This document shows, piece after piece, positions 17,334 through 25,275 of a stretch of 64,000 nucleotides of DNA. Position 1 is the first letter of the stretch. Each line of letters starts with the position of its first letter. Origin of the DNA: Halomonas nitroreducens (GTDB lineage: Bacteria; Pseudomonadota; Gammaproteobacteria; Pseudomonadales; Halomonadaceae). Both the position numbers and the translations under genes were made by a program. The stretch lies in the NCBI RefSeq assembly GCF_003966155.1, contig NZ_RXNS01000007.1, forward strand, positions 62,001 to 126,000, given 5' to 3'. The notes below the pieces were generated by a model that saw nothing but the letters and a program-made list of their open reading frames with translations, searched no databases and had not been told where the DNA came from.

Positions 17334-17422
17334 GGCGGTGTCTCCGAGGATATCAGAGCATCGAATGATAAAGGATTACTGTCCCTTCCCAACCTTACAA
17401 GTGACGCTTTCCCTGGTACGCC

Positions 17423-17653
17423 ATGCCCACCATCGACGTGATCATCGAACTTTCCCCCGAGGCTTGCCTGGCCCACTACGAGGGCCGGGTGGGGATGGTG
17501 CGCACGCGCAGCCTGGACGGGCGGACCGTGCTGTTTCCCGCCGAGGCGCTGCGACGAGTGGTCACCCGGGACGGGGTGCATGGCGTCTATCGGCTGACGT
17601 TCTCGCCGGAGGGTCGCTTCGAGGATATTGGCCGGATGCGGCCGCGGCCCTAG
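17423..17653 (+). CDS. DUF2835 family protein
   Basis: A 76-residue small protein, MPTIDVIIELSPEACLAHYE, with the conserved FPAEALRRVVTRDGVHGVYRL and a C-terminal basic tail. It matches DUF2835, a family of about 70-80 residues common in gammaproteobacteria with no known function. It is transcribed divergently from the SprA-like pseudogene (89-base gap) and followed by the LOV protein gene. Only a weak ribosome site is visible. Confidence 0.75.
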   Translation: MPTIDVIIELSPEACLAHYEGRVGMVRTRSLDGRTVLFPAEALRRVVTRDGVHGVYRLTFSPEGRFEDIGRMRPRP

Positions 17654-17838
17654 TCGTGGCGCTTGCGCCAGGTTGCGTCTCCTGCCTTGATCCCTTCCCT
17701 GTCCCCAGCTCCCCGTCGTTTTCAAGAGGCGCACAGCCGTCGCCGCCATTGTCATCGTCATCGGGCAGGGTCCCCGGGTTGTCGATGCCATTCGCTGAAA
17801 CCGAAAGTCGAGGGGACCTTGGTCGAGGCTGAACGGGG

Positions 17839-17866
17839 TCAAGGATGTATGCCAAGCTGCCGATAG
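17839..17866 (+). promoter_or_regulatory. Sigma-28-like promoter for LOV-GGDEF-EAL gene
   Basis: TCAAGGAT at 17839-17846 and GCCGATAG at 17859-17866, with a TCAA-N16 spacer, one base longer than usual. It lies 74 bases before ATG 17941. The rest of the 287-base gap after the DUF2835 gene shows nothing else that I recognise. Confidence 0.5.
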
Positions 17867-17940
17867 GACGCCCTGACAGCTACCAGGGCCATCACGCCGG
17901 GAACCACTGTCGCCCGCCTTCTGCACGGAGCTTTTCCCCC

Positions 17941-20900
17941 ATGCCCTTCAAGACCCGAGAGATCGCCCTCGAGGCCTGGCTGCTGATGGTCATCGTCACC
18001 AGCGTGATGATGGGGCTGGCCGGGCTGGTCACGGGGCTCCTCCCGGCGGTGCAGTTCCCGCTTCGCGTGCTGCTGGTGCCCGATGCGGCGCTGGCGGCCG
18101 TGCTGTCCGGGCTCGGCCTGCTGGGCGCCTTGCAGCGCTGGGACCGCCTGCGCTATCCGGCCGGTGCCGCGCTGATGGCGCTGATGCTCTACACCCTGCT
18201 GCACAACGGCCTGGCGGGAGGCAACGCGGTCGGGGTGTCGTGGCTGTTCGGGGAGCGCCGCCTGTCCTCGCCGGCCGCCGCCCTGCTGGGGGCCGTCGCC
18301 GCCTGCCTGCTGCTGGGGCTGCACGATTGGGGGCGCCGGTGCTGCTGGCGCGTGACGGGCACCGTGTTGCTGGCCGGTGGCCTGGGGCTGCTGGGCACCC
18401 TGCTGTCGTCACCGGTCGACGGGGCCTGGTCACGCCAGTATGCCTCCTCGCCGGTCGTGGTGGTCTGCCTGGCCCTGCTGTTCGGCAGCGCCATGCTGGC
18501 AAGCGCCGTCCGGGAGCCTGGCAGGCCGCCGCGGCTCGGGCGCGCGGCACGCCTCGCCGGCCTGAGCGGGGTGCTGGTCAGTACCCTGGCCTGGTTCCTG
18601 CTGAGCTGGCAGCACCAGCAGCGCTTGCACCAGCAGGCGGACTACCTGCTGAAGAACCTCCGCCTCAATGCCGTGCAGGCCATGGACGATCGGCTCTTGC
18701 TGATGCGCCGCATGGCCGAGCGGCTGGGTGCCTCCCGGCAGGAGCTCGAGGCCGAGGTACAGCGCCGCGATACCCTCAACTATCTGCGTGACTTCCCGGG
18801 CCTGCAGGCGATCGGCCTGCTGGACGCGAGTGGCGGGTGGCAGTGGCGCCAGGCCCGCAGCGCGGACGCCCGGCGCTGGCTCGCCGCGCAGGCGGCCTCG
18901 CCCGAGGTACGCGACTGGCTGGGCCTGCCCTTTGCCCAGCCGCGACTGATCACCCCCGATGCGGGCGCTCCCCAGCGCTCGCTGATGGTGGTTGCCGTGC
19001 CGGGCCTGTCGCAGCAGCTGGTGACGACGGTGAACCTGGTGACCCTGCTGGAAAGCGAGTTCCGCATCCGGCTCGGCGGCTTTGTGGTCGCGCTCTCCCG
19101 CGACGGACTAACGCTGGGGCAGATGACCGACCCCAGCGCGGCGGGATGGAGGCCGGGCGAGGGCGCGGCCGCGCTGGCGGCGAGACACATCGGGCTGCCT
19201 GGTGGCCCCATGCTGAGCCTGGCCGCCTATGCCGGCCCCGAGGGGAGCTGGCTGCTGGCCGGCCTGGTGCCCTCGGCCGTGGGCCTGGCCGGCCTGACGC
19301 TCAGCTATCTGCTGACCCTCAGCCTCGGCCTGGTACGGCTGATCATGGCGCGCTCCCGGGCTCTGGTGGCGACCCGCCAGCAGCTGGAGGCCCAGCGTCG
19401 TATCCAGGCGATGATTGCCCGCGAGGCGCCGCTGCCGGAGATCCTGGCCGCGACCTGCCGGATGCTCGAGGGCCAGTTGCCGGGGGCGATATGCTCGATC
19501 ATGCTGGCCGATGCCGAGAAGCCGGTGCTGCGGCTGGCCTCCGGCGAGAGCCTGCCGCAGGCGTACCGGGAGGCCGTGCAGGAGGTCGGCATCGGGCCTG
19601 GGCTGGGCGCCTGTGGCAGCTGCGCGCACTCCCGCGAGCTGGTGGTCAGCGAGGATATCGCCAACGACGCCGGCTGGCGGGGATTCCGGACGGTGGCGGT
19701 CGCCGCCGGTCTGCGCGCCTGCTGGTCCTATCCGTTGCTGGCCCGTGATGATCGCCTGCTGGGCACCTTCGCCACCTATTACCGTCAGCCGGCGGGTCCC
19801 GCCGAGGACGAGCTCGAGATGGTCCGCAAGGCGGCCGGCCTGGTGGCCCTGGCGGTGGAGCGCCATGCCGACCGGCGCTCGCTGTGGGAGAGCGAGCAAC
19901 GCTACCGCTCGCTGTTCGCCTACAACCCCGACGCCGTCTTCTCGCTGGACCGGCGCGGCCATTTCGTCACCGCCAACGCCAGCTGCGCGTCGATCACCGG
20001 CTATCCGCTCGAGGAGATCCTCGGCTCCCACTTCGAGCGTTTCCTCGCGCCGGAGGACGTCGAGCGGATCCAGGCGCATTTCGAGCGGACCATGGCCGGC
20101 GAGCCCAGCCACTACCCGCTGACGATAGTCGACCAAGAGAGCGGCAAGCGCCAGCTGGAGCTGACCAACCTGCCGGTGGTGGTCGACGGCAAGGTCCAGG
20201 GCGTCTATGGCATCGCCAAGGACGTGACCCAGCGCCAGGAGAACGAGACCCGGCTGCGGCTCCTGGAGCGCAGCGTGGAGGCAAGCGTCAACGGGGTGCT
20301 GATCGCCGATGCCACCCGGGCCGACCTGCCGGTCGTCTATGCCAACCCGGCCTTCCAGCGCATGACCGGCTATGACCGCGAGGATGTGCTCGGCCGCAAC
20401 TGCCGCTTCCTGCAGGGCGAGGAGACCGATCCGGCCGCCATCGAGCAGATTCGCCGCCACCTGGCCGAGTGGCGCGAGGTCCACGTGACCCTCTGCAATT
20501 ACCGCAAGGATGGCACGCCCTTCTGGAACGATCTCTACATCTCGCCGGTTCGCAACGAGGCGGGCGCGGTGACGCACTTCGTCGGCGTGCAGCACGATAT
20601 CTCCGCGCACAAGGCTTACGAGGCGCGCCTGGCCTACCATGCCAGCCATGATGTCCTGACCGGCCTGGCCAATCGGGCGATGCTCGAGGATCGCCTGAGC
20701 CACGATTTCGCCCTGGCCCAGCGCGAGGGACGCCTGCTGGCGGTGCTCTTCATCGATCTCGACGAGTTCAAGCCGATCAACGACAGCCTGGGCCATGCCG
20801 TGGGCGACCAGCTGCTGGTGGAGGCCTCGCGTCGCCTGGCCTCGGCCATGCGCCCCGGCGATACCCTGGCCCGCCTGGGCGGCGACGAGTTCGTCGCGTT

Positions 20901-21933
20901 GCTGCCGGACCTCCACCATCACGAGCAGGCCCTGGACGTGGCCGAGCGGCTGCTGCCGCTGCTGGCGCGCCCCTACCGGGTCGACGACCACGAGCTGCAC
21001 CTCACCGGCAGCATCGGCATTGCCGTCAGCGGCGAGGGCGCGGACGAGCCGATGGCCTTGATCCAGCAGGCCGACATGGCCATGTACCGGGCCAAGCAGC
21101 AGGGGCGCAATGCCTACCAGTGGTTCACCCCTGAGGTGATGACCCAGCTCGGCGAGCGGGTGGCGCTGCGCAACGAGCTGCAGGGCGCCATCGAGACCGA
21201 GGCCTTCGAGCTGCACTATCAGCCCCTGCTCGATCGCGCCGGCCGGGTCGCGAGCGTCGAGGCGCTGCTGCGCTGGCCGCATCCCGAGCGCGGCTATATC
21301 TCGCCGGCAGTCTTCATTCCCCTGGCCGAGGACACCGGCCAGATCATTCCCATCAGCCGTTGGGTGCTGCAGCGGGCCTGTCGTGACATGCGGGCGCTCG
21401 CCAAGGCGGGGCAGGGCGAGCTGCCCGTGGCGGTGAACCTCTCGCCGCTGCAGTTCCATCGCTCGAACTTCCTGGCCTCGCTGCGCCAGACCCTGGCGGA
21501 GACAGGGCTGCCGGCCCGTCAGCTGGCGCTGGAACTGACCGAGGGCGTCCTGATGGACGATACCGAGGGCGCCATCGACATCCTGCACGCCCTGCGGGGG
21601 ATGGGGATCGCCGTGGCCATCGACGACTTCGGTACCGGCTTCTCCAGCCTGAGCTACCTCAAGCACCTGCCCATCCATACCATCAAGATCGATCGCAGCT
21701 TCGTCGACGAGGTCACCCGCAGCCGCGACGACGAGGCCATCATCCAGGGCATCCTCTCCATGGCCCACCACCTGGACCTCGAGGTGGTGGCGGAAGGCAT
21801 CGAGTGCGAGGCTCAGCACCGGCTGCTGATGGCCCATGGCTGCGACCGCTTCCAGGGATTCCACTTTGCTCGCCCCATGCCGCTGGATTGGCTGGTCGCC
21901 TTTCTCGACGAGCGGGCCCCCACGCTCCTCTGA
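17941..21933 (+). CDS. Membrane sensor GAF-PAS-LOV-GGDEF-EAL protein (putative blue-light c-di-GMP regulator)
   Basis: A 1330-residue multidomain protein. Six or seven hydrophobic helices fill residues about 10-230. A periplasmic CHASE-like segment (about 240-430) and another helix (about 440-465) follow. Cytoplasmic domains are GAF (about 480-645), PAS (about 655-775), a LOV-type PAS (about 780-890), GGDEF (980-984 intact) and EAL (EAL 1107-1109, AIDDFGTGFSSLSYL). The LOV signature GRNCRFLQG (818-826) contains Cys821, the residue that forms the flavin adduct in LOV photoreceptors, and NYRKDGTPFWNDLYISPV follows as expected. Both catalytic motifs are intact. ATG 17941 is chosen because GGAG precedes it and the first helix follows; an upstream in-frame ATG at 17845 would overlap the promoter. 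Confidence 0.93.
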   Translation: MPFKTREIALEAWLLMVIVTSVMMGLAGLVTGLLPAVQFPLRVLLVPDAALAAVLSGLGLLGALQRWDRLRYPAGAALMALMLYTLLHNGLAGGNAVGVSWLFGERRLSSPAAALLGAVAACLLLGLHDWGRRCCWRVTGTVLLAGGLGLLGTLLSSPVDGAWSRQYASSPVVVVCLALLFGSAMLASAVREPGRPPRLGRAARLAGLSGVLVSTLAWFLLSWQHQQRLHQQADYLLKNLRLNAVQAMDDRLLLMRRMAERLGASRQELEAEVQRRDTLNYLRDFPGLQAIGLLDASGGWQWRQARSADARRWLAAQAASPEVRDWLGLPFAQPRLITPDAGAPQRSLMVVAVPGLSQQLVTTVNLVTLLESEFRIRLGGFVVALSRDGLTLGQMTDPSAAGWRPGEGAAALAARHIGLPGGPMLSLAAYAGPEGSWLLAGLVPSAVGLAGLTLSYLLTLSLGLVRLIMARSRALVATRQQLEAQRRIQAMIAREAPLPEILAATCRMLEGQLPGAICSIMLADAEKPVLRLASGESLPQAYREAVQEVGIGPGLGACGSCAHSRELVVSEDIANDAGWRGFRTVAVAAGLRACWSYPLLARDDRLLGTFATYYRQPAGPAEDELEMVRKAAGLVALAVERHADRRSLWESEQRYRSLFAYNPDAVFSLDRRGHFVTANASCASITGYPLEEILGSHFERFLAPEDVERIQAHFERTMAGEPSHYPLTIVDQESGKRQLELTNLPVVVDGKVQGVYGIAKDVTQRQENETRLRLLERSVEASVNGVLIADATRADLPVVYANPAFQRMTGYDREDVLGRNCRFLQGEETDPAAIEQIRRHLAEWREVHVTLCNYRKDGTPFWNDLYISPVRNEAGAVTHFVGVQHDISAHKAYEARLAYHASHDVLTGLANRAMLEDRLSHDFALAQREGRLLAVLFIDLDEFKPINDSLGHAVGDQLLVEASRRLASAMRPGDTLARLGGDEFVALLPDLHHHEQALDVAERLLPLLARPYRVDDHELHLTGSIGIAVSGEGADEPMALIQQADMAMYRAKQQGRNAYQWFTPEVMTQLGERVALRNELQGAIETEAFELHYQPLLDRAGRVASVEALLRWPHPERGYISPAVFIPLAEDTGQIIPISRWVLQRACRDMRALAKAGQGELPVAVNLSPLQFHRSNFLASLRQTLAETGLPARQLALELTEGVLMDDTEGAIDILHALRGMGIAVAIDDFGTGFSSLSYLKHLPIHTIKIDRSFVDEVTRSRDDEAIIQGILSMAHHLDLEVVAEGIECEAQHRLLMAHGCDRFQGFHFARPMPLDWLVAFLDERAPTLL

Positions 21934-22272
21934 TGTCGCGGTCAGGCGGGTGGCGGGGCGCCCGACCCTCGGGCAAGGGCCGTGGCCGATACCTCGCGCG
22001 CCAGGGGCAAGGTGGGGAGTCTCAAGGCGTTCGCCAATCCGCCGATGACAAGGGAAGCAGGGCGAATCGGGCGGCCAGGGCGACAAGGCGCGGAGTGCGA
22101 TAGACGCAGGTCGCTCTATGCCGGCATGGCGGGGTATGACAACATGCATCATGGCTACATTATTTAACAATTGTTGGCCAGGCAGGCATGGCCGTCAGAT
22201 GGCCTTCTCATGCCGCCGGGTCGATCCTCGGGAACGGGACCGAGCCTTTGACTGATTGATCGGAAGCATCGC
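21934..22272 (+). other. Intergenic region before the lipoprotein-cyclase operon
   Basis: 339 bases without a gene. It contains the GC-rich inverted repeat GCCCGA/TCGGGC (21960-21974), a sigma-28-like site (22023-22049), and an AT-rich patch with the palindrome AACAATTGTT (22166-22175), which could be an operator. No T-run terminator is visible after the LOV gene. Confidence 0.4.
22023..22049 (+). promoter_or_regulatory. Possible sigma-28 promoter for lipoprotein-cyclase operon
   Basis: TCAAGGCG at 22023-22030 and GCCGATGA at 22042-22049 with TCAA-N15 spacing. The leader would be long (about 215 bases), so this is a weaker call than the others. Confidence 0.4.
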
Positions 22273-23238
22273 ATGCATCGTCGAGAACTGCTGATGTCTA
22301 TGGCCGGGCTTGCCCTGGCGCCGATGGGCCTGTCGGCGTGTGCCCCGGCCGAGCCCCTGGCCTTCGGTCTCCATCCCTGGCCCGGCTACGAACCCCTCTA
22401 TCTGGCACGAGACTTCGGCTGGCTGCCGGATTCCGTGAGGCTTCGGGAAGGCGCCAACGCCGGCGATTCCCTGGCCGGCCTGCGTCGCGGCGAGCTCGAC
22501 GGCGCCGCCCTGACCCTGGATGAAGTGCTCAAGGCACGCGCGGACGGCATCCCGCTGACGGTGATCGCCGTCTGTGATGACTCGGTGGGCGCCGATATGG
22601 TGCTGGCCCGGGAAGGCATCGAGGACCCGGCGGGACTGGCCGGCAAGCGCATCGCCGTGGAGCGCACGACCGTGGGTAACGTGGTGCTGTCGCAGCTGCT
22701 GGCGGCGTCGGGACTCTCCCGGGAGTCGCTGACCGTGGTCGACCTGGCGCCGGACGAGCAGCTCGCCGCCTGGCACGCGGGGGGGATCGATGCGGCGGTC
22801 ACCTATGAGCCCACCGCCAGTCGCCTGATGCGCGAGGGGGCGGTTCGCCTCTATGACAGTAGCCACTTCCCCGATGTGATCCTCGATGTGCTGGCGGTGC
22901 GCCGTGACCGGCTGCGCTGGCGGGGCGACCAGTTGACGGCGCTGGTATCGGCGTTCTTTAGCGGGCTCGATCACCTGCGCGTCAGCCCCCAGGATGCCAT
23001 GCGGCGCATCGGGGCCTGGCGGGGGCTCGCCTTTGACGAGGTGCGCGCCTCCTTTGCTGGACTGGAGTTGCCCGGCCGCATGGGAAATCCCGATTACTTC
23101 GGTGCCGGGGGCGACCTGCGCCGCGCGGCACGCCTGCTCAACGAGGTGATGGTCGCCAACGACCTGCTGGCCAGGGCGGATTCCCTGGAAGAACTGGGCG
23201 ATGCCCATTTCCTGCCTGACCCCCAAGGGGTGACATGA
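22273..23238 (+). CDS. SsuA/NMT1-like solute-binding lipoprotein
   Basis: A 321-residue periplasmic binding protein anchored as a lipoprotein: the lipobox LSAC places the acylated cysteine at 23. Motifs such as FGLHPWPGYEPLYLARDFGWL, GKRIAVERTTVGNVVLSQLL and GGIDAAVTYEPTASRL match the NMT1/THI5 and SsuA (sulfonate, nitrate, thiamine-precursor) binding family. No permease or ATPase gene is adjacent. Instead the gene overlaps the following diguanylate cyclase by 4 bases (ATGA), which suggests that it supplies ligand sensing to the cyclase and not transport. The ligand cannot be predicted. Confidence 0.85.
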   Translation: MHRRELLMSMAGLALAPMGLSACAPAEPLAFGLHPWPGYEPLYLARDFGWLPDSVRLREGANAGDSLAGLRRGELDGAALTLDEVLKARADGIPLTVIAVCDDSVGADMVLAREGIEDPAGLAGKRIAVERTTVGNVVLSQLLAASGLSRESLTVVDLAPDEQLAAWHAGGIDAAVTYEPTASRLMREGAVRLYDSSHFPDVILDVLAVRRDRLRWRGDQLTALVSAFFSGLDHLRVSPQDAMRRIGAWRGLAFDEVRASFAGLELPGRMGNPDYFGAGGDLRRAARLLNEVMVANDLLARADSLEELGDAHFLPDPQGVT

Positions 23239-25160
23239 GGCGCGGCGGTCGCTGGTTGCTGGCCTGTTTGGGATGGCTGCCCGGCCTCGTCATGGCGGAG
23301 CAGACCCTCACGCTTGGCCTCTTCGCGTATCGCCCCGAAGCGGTGATGGAGGCCCGGTATCGTCCCCTGGCCGACTATCTGAGCGATCGGCTACCGGATC
23401 ATCGCGTCGAGCTGGCGGTGATGACCCTGGACGAGATCGAGGAGGCGATCCGCCATCGGCGCATCGACCTGCTGATGACCAACCCCACCCACTATCTCCA
23501 GGTGCGCAGTCGCAATAGCCTGACCGGGGCACTGGCAACGCTGATCAGCTCTCAGCACGGTCAATCGGTCAGCAGCCTGGGCGGGGTTATCCTCAAGGCG
23601 GCGGGGAACGACGCGATCCAGCAGCTGGCGGACCTCGAGGATCGCCGGGTCGCCATCCCCGGACGCCGCTTCCTCGGTGGTTTCCATACCCAGGCCTTCG
23701 AACTGCAGCAGGCCGGCCTCGATCCGCAGCGGGATATCCAGGTCCATGTGACCGGCAGCCATGATGCCGTGGTGAAGGCGCTGCTGGCCGGCGAGGTCGA
23801 CGCCGGTTTCGTGCGGACTGGCATCATCGAGCGGCTCGTCGAGGAAGGCCGGCTGGCACCGGGCCAGCTGGAGGTCCTTGACCCGCAGCGGCTGGCGGGT
23901 TTCCCCTTCGTCGTCTCCACGCGCCTGTACCCCGAGTGGCCCTTCGTCGTCTTGCCCCAGGTCGCGCCCGAGACGGTGAGGCGGGTCGCCGTGGCGCTCT
24001 TCACGCTCGGCCCCGACCATCCGGCGGCCCGGGCGGCGCGCATCGCCGGCTTCGCTCCGCCCCAGGATTATCTGCCGGTCGAGCACCTCGCCCGGACCCT
24101 GCGCCTGCCGCCCTTCGATGCCATGCCGGCCTTTACCTGGCGCGATATCTGGGATCGCTATCGTGGCATCCTGCTCGGTCTCCTGGGGGGCACGGCCCTG
24201 GTCATCGTGCTGCTGGTGATGCTGGCCCGGCGCAACCGCCTGCTGCGCCACCAGCGTGAACGGCTGAGCCTGCTGGCCGGCGTCTTCAGCCATTCCCATG
24301 AGGGCGTGATGATCACCACCCCGAGTGGCGAGATCCGCGAGGTCAACGGCGCCTTCAGCCAGATCACCGGCTATGCCCGGGAGGAGGTCGTGGGGCGTAA
24401 TGCACGCCTGCTCAGCGCTCGCCGTCATGACTCGGGTTTCTATGCCGCGTTCTGGAAGCGCCTCGAAGAGCGAGGTCACTGGGACGGCGAGGTCTGGAAT
24501 CGGCGCAAGAATGGCGAGGCCTACCCCCAGCGGCTGACCATCAGCGCCATTGCCGACGAGGAGGGGCGGGTTCAGCGCTATGTCGGCTTGATATCGGACA
24601 TCACGCGCGTCAAGCAGCATGAGCGGCAGCTGCGGCATGCCGCCCAGCATGATGCCCTCACGGGCCTGCCCAATCGACTGCTGCTCGCCGACCGGCTGCG
24701 CCAGGCCATGGCGCAGGTCGACCGGAATGACGGGCGGCTGGCCGTGGTCTTCGTCGATCTGGATGGCTTCAAGGCGGTCAATGATACCCATGGACATGCG
24801 CTCGGGGATCGGCTGCTGGTCACCCTGGCGGGACGCATGCAGGAACAGCTGCGCGCCAGCGATACCCTGGCCCGCCTCGGCGGGGATGAGTTCGTGGCCG
24901 TGCTGACGGGCCTCGAGAGCCCGTCGGATGTGCAACGGGTTCTCGATCGGTTGCTCGAGGTGACGTCGAGGCGCGTGACGCTTGATGGCGTCGCGTTGCA
25001 GGTCTCGGCGAGCCTCGGGGTGGCGCACTATGCCGCCGCCGACGAGGTGGAGGCGGACCTGCTGCTGCGTCGCGCCGACCAGGCCATGTATCTCGCCAAG
25101 GAGGCGGGCAAGCATCGTTATCGGGTCTTCGAGGCCTGCGCCCTCGAGACCCGGGGCTAG
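23235..25160 (+). CDS. PhnD-like periplasmic domain - TM - PAS - GGDEF diguanylate cyclase
   Basis: A 641-residue membrane cyclase. A signal peptide (about 1-21, ending VMAEQ) is followed by a PhnD/SBP_bac_like periplasmic domain (about 22-290: LGLFAYRPEAVMEARYRPLADYL in part, MTNPTHYL, GEVDAGFVRTGIIERL). A single transmembrane helix lies at about 311-333, then PAS (about 345-465, VNGAFSQITGYAREE) and GGDEF with an intact signature at 549-553. An N-terminal binding-protein domain fused to GGDEF implies that an extracytoplasmic phosphonate-like or oxyanion ligand, or the partner lipoprotein, controls c-di-GMP synthesis. It is the second gene of a two-gene operon. Confidence 0.9.
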   Translation: MRRGGRWLLACLGWLPGLVMAEQTLTLGLFAYRPEAVMEARYRPLADYLSDRLPDHRVELAVMTLDEIEEAIRHRRIDLLMTNPTHYLQVRSRNSLTGALATLISSQHGQSVSSLGGVILKAAGNDAIQQLADLEDRRVAIPGRRFLGGFHTQAFELQQAGLDPQRDIQVHVTGSHDAVVKALLAGEVDAGFVRTGIIERLVEEGRLAPGQLEVLDPQRLAGFPFVVSTRLYPEWPFVVLPQVAPETVRRVAVALFTLGPDHPAARAARIAGFAPPQDYLPVEHLARTLRLPPFDAMPAFTWRDIWDRYRGILLGLLGGTALVIVLLVMLARRNRLLRHQRERLSLLAGVFSHSHEGVMITTPSGEIREVNGAFSQITGYAREEVVGRNARLLSARRHDSGFYAAFWKRLEERGHWDGEVWNRRKNGEAYPQRLTISAIADEEGRVQRYVGLISDITRVKQHERQLRHAAQHDALTGLPNRLLLADRLRQAMAQVDRNDGRLAVVFVDLDGFKAVNDTHGHALGDRLLVTLAGRMQEQLRASDTLARLGGDEFVAVLTGLESPSDVQRVLDRLLEVTSRRVTLDGVALQVSASLGVAHYAAADEVEADLLLRRADQAMYLAKEAGKHRYRVFEACALETRG

Positions 25161-25222
25161 GCCCTCGGAACGATCGAAGGATCCCGCGCCGCGCCTGGCC
25201 AAGACGCGGGGTGCCCCCTGGC

Positions 25223-25249
25223 TCAAGTCTGGCTCCTTCCTGCCGATGA
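25223..25249 (+). promoter_or_regulatory. Sigma-28 promoter for YcgR/PilZ-HD-GYP gene
   Basis: TCAAGTCT at 25223-25230, 11 bases, then GCCGATGA at 25242-25249. It lies 26 bases before the chosen ATG. Confidence 0.65.
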
Positions 25250-25275
25250 TGACCCTGTCGAGGACCAGGATGATC

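Noticed and set aside
21985..21992. GCCGATAC resembling a sigma-28 -10
   Set aside because: No TAAA or TCAA lies 15-16 bases upstream.
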